DNA from: an uncultured Verrucomicrobiota bacterium
Lineage (GTDB): Bacteria; Verrucomicrobiota; Verrucomicrobiia; Opitutales; Seribacteraceae
DNA length: 58,517 bases
Assembly: GCA_902580225.1 (NCBI GenBank)
Contig: CACHJU010000011.1
Coordinates: 1-58,517 of the forward strand
Reading direction: 5' to 3'
Every line of letters begins with the position of its first letter. The first letter of the stretch is position 1. Below the pieces are notes generated by a model, which saw only the letters and a program-made list of their open reading frames with translations, ran no database searches and was not told where the DNA came from. Positions 42,611 through 51,729 of this stretch are shown one piece after another. Made by a program: the position numbers and the translations under genes.

Positions 42611-44632
42611 TTATGCGAGTCGAAAATCAAGCTGTTTATCGGAAACGAAAACCTTATCGATTTGAACTCCAATTTCCTGCCCCAGTTTTAGGCGAATCTT
42701 TGGATTTCTAGCCACCAATGCGCTTCCATTAGAGGAAACACGGTATCCAAGGTCTCGAGGAAGAGTACGGATTGGCACGAAGCCGCGGGCCAATGTTTCA
42801 GTTAATTCGATAAAGAACCCACGTCTGGAAACTTCGGTTATGATTGCACGATGAACAACAGGTGGCTTTTTGCCCAAATCTTTTTTATAGTAAAGGAGTA
42901 ATTTATCTTTCACTGATTCCCTTTCCGCATCGACACTGTTCCTTTCGGTCATGGATAAATGCTTTGCGGTTCCCTCCAAACGAGTCAGATCCACTTTCTT
43001 TCTTCTATTACCACGGACATGAACTTCAATCGTACGGTGAACGATCAAGTCGGCATAACGTCGAATCGGTGAAGTGAAGTGAAGGTAGTCTTTCTTGGCC
43101 AATCCATAATGGCCGTCTGGAGTACTTCGATAGCACGCCTGTTTTAAACTGCGTAGGAATTTAATTCTGAGAACCTGAGCGAGTGGATGCTTATTCATGA
43201 CATTAAGCATTTTTGTGACTTCTTTACGTCCGGTTAATTCTCCGCATGAAATACCAAACACTTGAAGAAATGATCGAAGTTCTTCGAGGTTTTCCGGATC
43301 CGGATCAGGGTGAACCCGAAAGACGCCCGGTAATTTCTGTTTTCTTAATTCAATGGCTACCCTTTCATTTGCCAAAAGCATAAACTCTTCAATCATATGG
43401 TGACTTTCATCACTTTCGGAATGCAAAATCTTCTCCGGTTCTCCCTTTTCATCCACTAAAATTTTCACTTCAGTGGATTCAAGGTCAAGGGAACCGTTAA
43501 GCATTCGTTCTGACCTTAGTAAAGAGGCTAAATCAGCTAATTTTCGAATATTTAACTGAAGATTCTTAAGCAGTTCATTGGAAACTTCATTGAGTGTTTT
43601 TCCTGGATTTCCAGAATAACGGCTTGGCGGTGGCTTTGCTGATCTGATGGTTTCCAAGTCATTCTCCTTAATAAAAAGCCCGGCTTGTTCATAAGTAAGT
43701 CTTTTATCACTTAATATGACAGATTCCGAGATTTTAGACCGGATGACTTTTCCTTTGTTTGAAAAGATAAAGAAAACTGATTTCACAAGTCTTTCCTCTC
43801 CTTCCACCAAGCTACAAATTCCGCTTGATAATCGATGGGGAAGCATTGGAACAACCTCACCTACTAGATAGGTCGAATTTCCCCGCCGTAGGGCCTCTCG
43901 GTCTAATGCTCCTCCCGGTTTGACATAATGAGAAACATCGGCGATGTGAACTCCGATTTCCCATTCCCCATTCTTTAATTTTTGTACTGACAGAGCATCG
44001 TCAAAGTCACGGGCGTCGAGTGGATCAATGGTGAGTGTGAACACATTTCGGAGATCTTTTCGATTTTCTATATCCGGAGCGGTAACTTGACCCGGACATG
44101 ATTTTGCTTCTTCAATGACTTTATCCGGAAATGTTCCACTTAATCCAAATTTGGCCATTACTCCTTTATGATCGGTGAGAGGGTCGTCACTGGGTCCAAG
44201 AACACGTAGAATTTTACACATTGGAATCCGGGCAGGTGGATCCCATCGAACAAATTGAGCCAAAACTTTATCATTTTCTTCAGCCCGTCTTGTATCTCCC
44301 AAAATTTTAAAGGGTATGAAAAGCCTAGAATTTTCTGCTTGGACTAGAGATCGACCAATATCCTTTCGTAAATATCCAAGGAAATCGACCGTACCCCTTT
44401 TCATGACCTTATGCACTTCAAACCGCTTTTTAACAGCCTTCTTTAGCTTTTTCCTTCGTTCAAATTTCTTTTTTTTGGGTGGTAGTTCTCTTAATTGTAC
44501 CGTGTCTCCGTGAAGAGCTGTTCCCGATGCACCTTTGGCGAGGGAGATGGGTTCACCCCCTTCTTCTACAATGACTTTTGCACGCCCCTGTTTTCCAAAA
44601 TACAAAACTCCGTGGACTTTATATTTGCCCAC
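42611..44632 (-). CDS. rnr: Ribonuclease R / VacB-type exoribonuclease
   Basis: 673 residues, start GTG. Two cold-shock-like domains (about 1-170) precede the RNB catalytic domain (about 195-530): TIDPLDARDFDDALSV with four Asp for metal binding, HIADVSHYVKPG, STYLVGEVVPMLPHRLS, and YGLAKKDYLHFTSPIRRYADL. A C-terminal S1 domain (about 590-673) follows. It degrades structured RNA 3' to 5'. It is shorter than E. coli RNase R (about 810), lacking the N-terminal HTH and the basic tail. Its start codon lies inside a 12-bp hairpin (separate entry). Confidence 0.95.
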   Translation of the reverse strand: MGKYKVHGVLYFGKQGRAKVIVEEGGEPISLAKGASGTALHGDTVQLRELPPKKKKFERRKKLKKAVKKRFEVHKVMKRGTVDFLGYLRKDIGRSLVQAENSRLFIPFKILGDTRRAEENDKVLAQFVRWDPPARIPMCKILRVLGPSDDPLTDHKGVMAKFGLSGTFPDKVIEEAKSCPGQVTAPDIENRKDLRNVFTLTIDPLDARDFDDALSVQKLKNGEWEIGVHIADVSHYVKPGGALDREALRRGNSTYLVGEVVPMLPHRLSSGICSLVEGEERLVKSVFFIFSNKGKVIRSKISESVILSDKRLTYEQAGLFIKENDLETIRSAKPPPSRYSGNPGKTLNEVSNELLKNLQLNIRKLADLASLLRSERMLNGSLDLESTEVKILVDEKGEPEKILHSESDESHHMIEEFMLLANERVAIELRKQKLPGVFRVHPDPDPENLEELRSFLQVFGISCGELTGRKEVTKMLNVMNKHPLAQVLRIKFLRSLKQACYRSTPDGHYGLAKKDYLHFTSPIRRYADLIVHRTIEVHVRGNRRKKVDLTRLEGTAKHLSMTERNSVDAERESVKDKLLLYYKKDLGKKPPVVHRAIITEVSRRGFFIELTETLARGFVPIRTLPRDLGYRVSSNGSALVARNPKIRLKLGQEIGVQIDKVFVSDKQLDFRLA

Positions 44633-44640
44633 AGAGTTTT
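44604..44640 (-). promoter_or_regulatory. Hairpin enclosing the rnr start codon
   Basis: On the minus strand AAAACTCTGTGG (44640-44629) pairs with CCACGGAGTTTT (44615-44604), 12 pairs with one G-T, around a 13-base loop. The GTG start of rnr (44632-44630) is inside the 5' arm. This could hide the start codon, act as a terminator/attenuator for the prepilin gene upstream (which ends at 44681), or both. It lacks a long U run directly behind, so a pure terminator is less likely. Confidence 0.5.
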
Positions 44641-44680
44641 AATTTAAAGAATATTGAGGTAAGAATAAAACTGTAAACGA

Positions 44681-45400
44681 TCAATCTTTGGTCATTTCCC
44701 AGCCAATAGGAAGAGCAGCAGAAATATCGTTGGTGGACTCAGATTTCTTGTCGGCTCCATCTGCCTTGTTTATGGCAGCTGTAAAAACACCATTTTCATC
44801 CTGACCTTTAGTGTCATCATACCAGCGGATTGTTCCGTCACTAAATAAAACATGACCACCTTCTCCTGCCCAAGGTGAATCCACTTTCCATTTGTCAGAG
44901 CCTGACTCTAAACCTCGGGTCCAAATAATGGGGTAAGCACCACTTTTTAAATTTCGATTAAATTTTCTACTTTCAGCATCATCACCCGGAATAGCAACGG
45001 AATATCCGATTGCATCTTTAACTCCATCAAGTTCTCCATACTCGCCTGGAATTTGAGAAGGAATTCCATCTGAACTTTCATCGTCGACTAAATCACGAAC
45101 TTTTTCATCATCTGGAAGAAACCAAAGCTCTGGTCTAGTGTCGTTGGTTTTTTTACGGTACCAAACCGCAAAGTCTGCGGAACTTTTCACATCATCACTC
45201 ATGGGAAAAGAGAATTGGCTATTAGTAACGAGGGATTCATAAATTGTTTTTAAATTCTTTTGTGCGGCAGTTCTTCCAGCCGTGCCAAATACATCACCAA
45301 AACCAACAAATGCTATACCGGCAAGTATGCCAATAATTGTAATAACGACTAGAAGCTCGATTAGTGTGAAACCTTTTTTCTTGGATTGTTTTTGATTCAT
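44681..45400 (-). CDS. Prepilin-type N-terminal domain protein (type II secretion/type IV pseudopilin-like)
   Basis: 239 residues. KKGFTLIELLVVITIIGILAGIAF at the start is a classic prepilin signal: short basic leader, cleavage before Phe, Glu at +5, then a hydrophobic helix. The rest is globular and acidic. VLFSDGTIRWYDD near residue 182 recalls the 'DG' motif at the end of the H-X9-DG group of Planctomycetes/Verrucomicrobia pseudopilins. No other pilin or secretion gene is near. It is likely processed by a prepilin peptidase and displayed at the inner membrane. Its gene lies between glyA and rnr, which is an odd place for it. Confidence 0.85.
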   Translation of the reverse strand: MNQKQSKKKGFTLIELLVVITIIGILAGIAFVGFGDVFGTAGRTAAQKNLKTIYESLVTNSQFSFPMSDDVKSSADFAVWYRKKTNDTRPELWFLPDDEKVRDLVDDESSDGIPSQIPGEYGELDGVKDAIGYSVAIPGDDAESRKFNRNLKSGAYPIIWTRGLESGSDKWKVDSPWAGEGGHVLFSDGTIRWYDDTKGQDENGVFTAAINKADGADKKSESTNDISAALPIGWEMTKD

Positions 45401-45441
45401 AAAAGTAAGGAGGGTTTTCGGTTTAAAAATGATAAATAAGA

Positions 45442-46737
45442 TTAATATGGTAAAGCAAATTGATCACTTAGTGCAAGAGCCTTATTTTGTGCTTCTTCAA
45501 TCACATCTTTCTTTTCAGGATTGGCCAATACTTGGGTAATTATTTCGGCTATCTTAGACATTTCACCTTCCCTCATGCCACGTGAAGTCACCGCTGGAGT
45601 ACCAATTCTTAGTCCACTGGTCTGAAATGGACTTCGGGTTTCTCCGGGAACGGTATTACGATTCAGCGTAATATTAGCTCCATCCAAAGCGATTTGCCCT
45701 TTTTTGCCGGTAAGGTCAGGGTGGGAAGGACGAAGGTCAAGTAGCATTAAATGGTTGTCACTACCTCCACTTACCAGTTGGAACCCTTGATTGGATAAAT
45801 CAGCAGCAAGGAATGAAGAATTATTAATCACCTGCTGTTGGTAATCCTTAAACGAAGATTTAGCAGCTTCTGCAAAGCAAACTGCTTTTGCGGCGATTAC
45901 ATGCATGAGGGGCCCTCCTTGGTTTCCGGGGAACACCGCCGAATCAATTGCTTTACCATGCTCTTCTTTACAAAGGATAAGCCCGCCCCGTGGACCCCGA
46001 AGGGTTTTGTGAGTGGTGGTGGTTACAAAGTCTGCGTGGGGAACTGGAGAGGGATGCAACCCGGCGGCAACAAGCCCGGCAATATGTGCAATATCAGCTA
46101 ATAGTAATGCACCACAGCCCTTGGCAATTTCTCCCATTCTTTCGAAATCTATAATTCGAGGATAAGCCGATGCACCCACAGTTATTAATTTGGGCATTTC
46201 CTTATTGGCGATCTCTTCGATGGAGTTATAGTCAATAAAACCGGTGTCCGGATTGACTCCGTAGTTGATCACATTGTAAAGCATACCACTGCAATTTTTA
46301 GGATGACCATGGGTTAAGTGACCCCCATCTTGGAGACTCATGGTAAGAATCTTGTCGTTGGGTTGGAGCATAGCAAAGTAAACAGCAGTGTTTGCCTGAC
46401 TTCCAGAGTGTGCTTGTACATTAGCATACTCAGCCCCAAAAAGAGTTTTGGCTCTTTCAATCGCAAGGCATTCGGCCACATCCACATGCTCGCAACCTCC
46501 ATAATATCTTTTTCCTGGATAACCTTCTGCGTATTTATTGGTCAAAACGCTTCCGGTTGCCTCAATTACAGCAGGAAGAGTAAAGTTTTCGGATGCAATC
46601 AGTTCGATATGCGTGCGTTGTCTTTCTCTTTCCTTTTCGATGGCCGCAAAAATTTCTGGATCAAGTTCAGAAAGAGGAGTTGCATCAAGCAATGAATTGG
46701 AAATGGTGGTAGCAGAATCAGAATTATACATATTCAA
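45442..46737 (-). CDS. glyA: Serine hydroxymethyltransferase
   Basis: 431 residues. [15 protein letters not shown] near 40, [20 protein letters not shown] near 68, [14 protein letters not shown] near 245 (Lys binds PLP), and [18 protein letters not shown] near 363 are all standard GlyA marks. It interconverts Ser and Gly, loading methylene-tetrahydrofolate, which would also feed the formyl donor used by fmt and the cluster formyltransferase. It lies 15 bases after the phosphatase gene on the minus strand. The N-terminal 20 residues are slightly longer than usual. Confidence 0.97.
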   Translation of the reverse strand: MNMYNSDSATTISNSLLDATPLSELDPEIFAAIEKERERQRTHIELIASENFTLPAVIEATGSVLTNKYAEGYPGKRYYGGCEHVDVAECLAIERAKTLFGAEYANVQAHSGSQANTAVYFAMLQPNDKILTMSLQDGGHLTHGHPKNCSGMLYNVINYGVNPDTGFIDYNSIEEIANKEMPKLITVGASAYPRIIDFERMGEIAKGCGALLLADIAHIAGLVAAGLHPSPVPHADFVTTTTHKTLRGPRGGLILCKEEHGKAIDSAVFPGNQGGPLMHVIAAKAVCFAEAAKSSFKDYQQQVINNSSFLAADLSNQGFQLVSGGSDNHLMLLDLRPSHPDLTGKKGQIALDGANITLNRNTVPGETRSPFQTSGLRIGTPAVTSRGMREGEMSKIAEIITQVLANPEKKDVIEEAQNKALALSDQFALPY

Positions 46738-46752
46738 TATTAATATAGGAAA

Positions 46753-47256
46753 TTAGAGGTTTTTTTCAACCCAGTTCAATAATGAAGGGATCGCTTCTTT
46801 CATTCGGTCTCTACATTGACGATATATCTCAATGTCTTGACCGTATGGATCGGGTAGTTCTTTAGAGCTTCCTTCGATAAATTCCCTCATTAAAAAAATT
46901 GAAGTATTTTCAGGCACTTCAAAATACATATTTAGGAGTGCACGATGAGATTCGGTCATACAAAAAATTGCAGAGGCGTTTTCGAGGGTTGCTCGGGTTA
47001 AGGCAACACTACGGTGAGACTTAATATCTAAGCCAACTTCCTCACAAGCTTGAATGGAGTTTTCAGATGCCTGATCCCCGTCCATCGCTGAAATCCCGGC
47101 AGAAAAAACACGCACTTTTTTTCGGATACCCGATTCGATCAAAGATTCTTGAAAAAGTTTTTCTGCCATAGGACTACGGCAAACATTGGCAGTGCAAATA
47201 AAAACAATCAGTTTTTCTTTCTTTCGTTCTTTTTTTTCTCTGCTTTTTTTTCCCAT
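46753..47256 (-). CDS. Low-molecular-weight protein tyrosine phosphatase family protein
   Basis: 167 residues. FICTANVCRSPMAE near 19-32 is the CX5R(S) P-loop with nucleophilic Cys, and ELPDPYGQDIEIYRQCRDRM near 133-152 contains the general-acid DP motif. A 15-residue Lys/Arg-rich N-terminal tail precedes the domain (KKSREKKERKK) and may be an extension or a mis-set start. In many bacteria such enzymes regulate polysaccharide export kinases or act as threonylcarbamoyl-related fused proteins; here it is located between purD and glyA, so the target is unclear. Confidence 0.88.
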   Translation of the reverse strand: MGKKSREKKERKKEKLIVFICTANVCRSPMAEKLFQESLIESGIRKKVRVFSAGISAMDGDQASENSIQACEEVGLDIKSHRSVALTRATLENASAIFCMTESHRALLNMYFEVPENTSIFLMREFIEGSSKELPDPYGQDIEIYRQCRDRMKEAIPSLLNWVEKNL

Positions 47257-47309
47257 GCTTCATAGTCATTCTTCTTGATCTTCCGAGCAAAAGGCAAGGT
47301 TGAATAATA

Positions 47310-48581
47310 TCATTTTCTTGAAAATTCCTTGTGTCCAATATCCTTTCGGTAATATTTGGATTCAAATTTGATTAACTCACAAAGTGCATATGCTCGGTCT
47401 CTGGCCAATTGTAAATTTTCTCCATGCCCAACAGCTCCAAGGACTCTTCCTCCTGCACTTATGATCTCACCGTCAGAATTAAGATCGGTTCCTGCATGAA
47501 TAATTTCACAATCTGGTAGTTGAGTTGTCGGAAAAGAAATAACTTCTCCTTTTGGATAGCTTTCTGGATAGCCTTTGCTGGCTAAAACAACAACAATGGA
47601 TGATTGATTCTTTAAATCCACTTTTTCGGGTAATTTTTTACCAAGAGCAGAGCTTATTAATATCGGCAACAGATCTTCGGCCACAAGAGGCAAAATTACC
47701 TGGGTTTCTGGATCACCAAAACGCACATTAAATTCTAAAACCCTTGGGCCCGTCTGGGTAAGCATTAATCCGATATATAAAGTACCTCTAAAATCAATTC
47801 CTTCTGCCTTGAGCCCAGCTAGGGTTGGGCGGACAATTAATTTCTCATATGAGGCAAGCATTTCGGTGGTCACCAACTGAGTTGGTGCATAAGCACCCAT
47901 TCCACCAGTATTAAGTCCCTCATCTCCTTCACCAATCTTTTTATGATCCTGGCTCATAGGTAAAGGCACATAGCTTTCTCCGGAGCATATTAAATGAAGA
48001 GAAGCCTCTTCACCCTCTAAAAAATCTTCAATCACAACTTCCTTTCCACTTTCCCCAAAGCTGGATCCGGTAAGCATATCTTGAACTGCGGTTTTTGCTT
48101 CATCCTGTGTACTGCAGATAATGACCCCTTTCCCTGCAGCAAGTCCGCTGGCTTTGACAACCACTGGAAGGTGGCAACTTTCAAGATATTGCATAGCAGG
48201 CTCAACTTCCTGAAAATTACCATAGGCAGCAGTAGGGATTTTATACTTTGCCAAAAAATCTTTGGTAAAAGCTTTACTTCCCTCAAGACGGGCGGCTGAT
48301 TTGTTTGGACCATAGGCTGAAATACCAGCTTCACAGAGAATATCGACGGCTCCATTGCAAAGAGGGACTTCCGGACCAACTACAACAAAATCAATCTCTT
48401 TTTTTTGGGCAAGAGCCAGTATTTCCTGATTGCTTTCAACATCGAGTTTACTGGTACTAAACTCTTTGGCAATACCTCCGTTTCCTGGAGCGACCATGAC
48501 TGATTCAACCACTGGACTTTTGGCACATATTTTAGCCAGAGTATGTTCTCGACCACCGCTTCCAATAATAAGAATTTTCAT
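47310..48581 (-). CDS. purD: Phosphoribosylamine-glycine ligase
   Basis: 423 residues from ATG 48581 (MKILIIGSGGREHTLA); a farther upstream in-frame start adds 7 residues and is less likely. GSGGREH, VGPEVPLCNG, KASGLAAGKGV near 142, QDHKKIGEGDEGLNTGGMGAY near 215, and FNVRFGDPETQ near 282 are PurD signatures of the ATP-grasp fold. It makes GAR in purine synthesis, using the glycine that GlyA in the same run supplies. It is first in the minus-strand run purD-phosphatase-glyA. Confidence 0.97.
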   Translation of the reverse strand: MKILIIGSGGREHTLAKICAKSPVVESVMVAPGNGGIAKEFSTSKLDVESNQEILALAQKKEIDFVVVGPEVPLCNGAVDILCEAGISAYGPNKSAARLEGSKAFTKDFLAKYKIPTAAYGNFQEVEPAMQYLESCHLPVVVKASGLAAGKGVIICSTQDEAKTAVQDMLTGSSFGESGKEVVIEDFLEGEEASLHLICSGESYVPLPMSQDHKKIGEGDEGLNTGGMGAYAPTQLVTTEMLASYEKLIVRPTLAGLKAEGIDFRGTLYIGLMLTQTGPRVLEFNVRFGDPETQVILPLVAEDLLPILISSALGKKLPEKVDLKNQSSIVVVLASKGYPESYPKGEVISFPTTQLPDCEIIHAGTDLNSDGEIISAGGRVLGAVGHGENLQLARDRAYALCELIKFESKYYRKDIGHKEFSRK

Positions 48582-48709
48582 ATTTTTAAACTTTATACCC
48601 ATCCGATTTCCCCGAAAATTTCGAGTAAGTCGAGGTAATTTTGAAATTGTGAAGAACTTCCTGTGGATTTTGCTTTCCCTTCGACTCCTTTTTCCATAAC
48701 TCGAATAGT

Positions 48710-50164
48710 ATGCGGGTATTTTTTATTGGTATATGCGGTACGGCGATGGGAAATGTCGCTATTTTACTTAAAAAACAGGGACATTTTGTGGCGGGTTCGG
48801 ATGCTGGGGTTTACCCACCCATGTCAGATGTCCTTGATTCGGAAAGTATAGAATTATTCGAAGGATTTAATGAAAAGGATATGCTTGACTGGAAACCAGA
48901 TCGAGTGGTGGTTGGAAATGCGGTATCCAGGGGAAATGCTCAAGTTGAATTTGTTTTAAGAACCCGATCAATTCCATATGTTTCTTTACCCCAGTTAATT
49001 GGAGAGGATCTAATTCGAGAAAGACCATGCTTGGTGGTTGCCGGTACTCATGGCAAAACCACGACCACCTCTCTCGCTGCTTTTGCTTTGGAGCAAGTGG
49101 GACAGGCACCTGGTTATCTGGTGGGTGGAGTTCCACTTGATTTGCCACATGGAAATGAATTGGGAGGGGAGAAGTCTCCATTTGTGATCGAAGGAGATGA
49201 ATATGATTCTGCGTTTTTTGATAAACGCAGTAAATTTATCCACTATCGCCCCCGCGTACTTATTTTAAATAATTTGGAATTCGATCATGGAGATATTTTT
49301 CGTGACCTTGAAGATATTTCCAGAAGCTTTTACCATCTCTTGCGAATCGTGCCGGATAACGGGTTTATTCTTAAAAATGGGGATGATGAAAATATCAATG
49401 CCCTTCCTCATTCGACCTGGTGTACCACTTTTTCGGTTGGTATGGGTAAGAGAAATGATTTTCGAATCGAACAATTTTCAGAAACTCGGGAGAGGGTTCA
49501 ATTCGATCTTACTTGGCACGGTTCAGTAATTACCCGGGTAAGTTGGCAAATGCCGGGAGAATTTAATGCTAGAAACTTGGCAATGTCATGTCTTGCTACA
49601 ATTCTTTGTCAGGCAATTCAAAGCGGAATTGAAGTTAACTCCGCAAATCCATTTGCCGGTTTAAAGATTCCTGATTATTCAAATTGCCGTGGGGTAAAAA
49701 GGCGTCAGGAAATCCTGATCGACGATGCTCAAATGGTTATTATTTCAGACTTTGGTCATCACCCGACTGCGATTGAAGGTACTCTTCAGTCAATAAGAGC
49801 CCGTTGGTCCAATCTAAAAATTACAGCCTGCTTTGAACCGAGAAGTAATACCGCCGTTACCAATATATTTCAGGATCGTTTTGCAGAAGTCTTATCTTTA
49901 GCTGACCATGTATTGGTGGGAGCAGTTCACCGGGCGGAAAAGATAGCCCCGGAGAATCGAATTAATCCGGAGGCGATGATCATAAAAATTAAAAAATCTG
50001 GGAAACAAGGTCGTTTTTTTTCCAAAAATGAGGAACTTTTTAACTTCTTGGTTAATGAACAAGAAAATACTCCATCACAGTTAGTAGTTTTCTTTTCCAA
50101 TGGATCTTTCGATGGGGTAATCGGTCGTTTCGCAGAATTTGTAAAACAGAGGAAAAGAATATGA
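48710..50164 (+). CDS. mpl: UDP-N-acetylmuramate:L-alanyl-gamma-D-glutamyl-meso-DAP ligase (Mpl)
   Basis: 484 residues of Mur ligase fold. FIGICGTAMGNVA near the N-terminus, YPPMSDVL, VAGTHGKTTTTS near 110 (ATP P-loop), and VIEGDEYDSAFFDKRSKFIHYRP near 160 distinguish Mpl from MurC. It recycles murein tripeptide onto UDP-MurNAc in the cytoplasm. Start ATG 48710. It implies a meso-DAP cell wall, which makes the unusual dapF homologue notable. It overlaps the HD gene by 4 bases (ATGA). Confidence 0.95.
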   Translation: MRVFFIGICGTAMGNVAILLKKQGHFVAGSDAGVYPPMSDVLDSESIELFEGFNEKDMLDWKPDRVVVGNAVSRGNAQVEFVLRTRSIPYVSLPQLIGEDLIRERPCLVVAGTHGKTTTTSLAAFALEQVGQAPGYLVGGVPLDLPHGNELGGEKSPFVIEGDEYDSAFFDKRSKFIHYRPRVLILNNLEFDHGDIFRDLEDISRSFYHLLRIVPDNGFILKNGDDENINALPHSTWCTTFSVGMGKRNDFRIEQFSETRERVQFDLTWHGSVITRVSWQMPGEFNARNLAMSCLATILCQAIQSGIEVNSANPFAGLKIPDYSNCRGVKRRQEILIDDAQMVIISDFGHHPTAIEGTLQSIRARWSNLKITACFEPRSNTAVTNIFQDRFAEVLSLADHVLVGAVHRAEKIAPENRINPEAMIIKIKKSGKQGRFFSKNEELFNFLVNEQENTPSQLVVFFSNGSFDGVIGRFAEFVKQRKRI

Positions 50165-50646
50165 GAGAACTGGTTTTAAAAGTAATACGGGAGGCAAAAC
50201 TTGCTAACAGTCCGATTCATGGAGTGGACCACTGGCAAAGAGTCGAGAGGAATGGTATTTATTTATGTCAGTATAATCAGGCAGATAAGTTGGTTGTTCA
50301 GCTTTTTGCTTTATTTCACGACTGTAAGAGAGAAAATGATCATCGAGACTTGGAACATGGGCCAAGAGCAGAAAGCTATCTTCGTGAAATCGAGAAGCAT
50401 GTTGGCGTAACCCCATCTCAATTTGAAGATTTATGCATTGCTTGCCGTACTCACACAGTGGGCACAATTCCAGAAAATATTACAATTGCTACTTGTTGGG
50501 ACGCTGACCGAATGGACATTGGTCGTGTAGGTATTGTGCCGCATGAGGATTTTCTATCGAATGAAGAAGCAAAGTGTATTGCCCGTGATGACGGATATCC
50601 ATCGCTGGACAGATTTGATTATTCGAGTATATTTTCAAAAATTTGA
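50161..50646 (+). CDS. HD-domain phosphohydrolase
   Basis: 161 residues. SPIHGVDHWQRVERNG near 17 gives the first His, FALFHDCKREN near 56 gives the HD pair, and later CRTHTVGT and CWDADRMDIGRVG complete the metal ligands. It is a small cytosolic metal-dependent phosphohydrolase; the substrate is unknown. It starts by overlapping the mpl stop, and its own end overlaps the 3' end of mutY by 12 bases in convergent direction. Confidence 0.88.
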   Translation: MRELVLKVIREAKLANSPIHGVDHWQRVERNGIYLCQYNQADKLVVQLFALFHDCKRENDHRDLEHGPRAESYLREIEKHVGVTPSQFEDLCIACRTHTVGTIPENITIATCWDADRMDIGRVGIVPHEDFLSNEEAKCIARDDGYPSLDRFDYSSIFSKI

Positions 50647-51681
50647 ATTCCTTATCTCTTTAATCCATTTTCGGTGTGGACCGGATATGGTGACTTTATC
50701 AATATTTTCCCATTGGATCCATTTAAAGGAACCATTTTTTTCGATATTTTTTTTCTCAATTGAAGCTTTGTAAATTGATTCACAATAGTCAACCAGACCT
50801 ATAGTTCGTTTCTTTCTAGTTATCAAATTTCGTTTCCGAAAAAGAGAGAATTTATCACTTTTGGGAAGTTCGTATATTCCGGGCATACGTTTGCTATTTT
50901 TTTCTGCTTTTTGGAGTAGTAGACCGTGAGGATATTCAATCCAGAACCTTTCAATATTCTGTTTGACTTTCTTCTTTTTTAAGATGGCAGGAAAGTTTTC
51001 TGAATCTCCACGCTGCCCGGTTACGCAAAAAGATAGAACCGGGCATATCGTACATAAAGGAGATTGTCGGTGACAAATTGTGGCACCCAACTCCATGATT
51101 GCCTGATTGTAATCACCGGGTCGTTCACCATTGATCAGTGTCTGGGCAAGGGGTTGTAATTTCTTTTGGGCGGTTGCACCATCTTTAAACTTTGTACTGT
51201 TTGCAAAAATACGCGTAAGGACACGCACAACATTTCCATCGCAAACTGCCCTCGACTGACTGAATGAAATACTGGTTATGGCAGCTGAAATATAGGGACC
51301 CACTCCAGGTAGTGCCTGCCAATCTTTGATCTCTTTTGATATTGGATCCCAGGAGCAGACAATGTTGGATAATTTATGAAGATTTCTAGCCCTTGAATAA
51401 TAACCAAGACCTTCCCAGTTTTTAAGGACCTTTTCCTCTTTGGATTTGGCCAGAATTTTAAAGTCAGGAAAAGTTTCAATCCAATTCCTAAAATAGGGTA
51501 GAACCGTGGAAACCCTAGTTTGTTGAAGCATAAATTCTGAGACTACTGTTTTATAAAGGCTTGGTTCTGTACGCCATGGCAGAGCTCTTTTATTTTTATC
51601 ATACCAACCCAGAAGATTATTCTGAAATTTAACAATTCTACTCTTCTGATCGAGTTTGTGCTTTGTGAGTAAATTATTCAT
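50635..51681 (-). CDS. mutY: A/G-specific adenine glycosylase
   Basis: 348 residues. LPWRTEPSLYKTVVSEFMLQQTRVSTVLPYF near 35-65 has the catalytic Glu; LPGVGPYISAAI near 123 is the HhH; CDGNVVRVLTRI carries the catalytic Asp; and the FeS cluster is Cys-x6-Cys-x2-Cys-x5-Cys in CHRQSPLCTICPVLSFC. A NUDIX-like C-terminal domain (about 230-348) is present, for 8-oxoG recognition. It removes A opposite 8-oxoG. Start ATG 51681 is 48 bases from the divergent rnhC start. Confidence 0.95.
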   Translation of the reverse strand: MNNLLTKHKLDQKSRIVKFQNNLLGWYDKNKRALPWRTEPSLYKTVVSEFMLQQTRVSTVLPYFRNWIETFPDFKILAKSKEEKVLKNWEGLGYYSRARNLHKLSNIVCSWDPISKEIKDWQALPGVGPYISAAITSISFSQSRAVCDGNVVRVLTRIFANSTKFKDGATAQKKLQPLAQTLINGERPGDYNQAIMELGATICHRQSPLCTICPVLSFCVTGQRGDSENFPAILKKKKVKQNIERFWIEYPHGLLLQKAEKNSKRMPGIYELPKSDKFSLFRKRNLITRKKRTIGLVDYCESIYKASIEKKNIEKNGSFKWIQWENIDKVTISGPHRKWIKEIRNSNF

Positions 51682-51729
51682 GGTTGGCAGTTGCTTTTTC
51701 TCTTTCTCTTTTTCATTGATAATCTAGAC

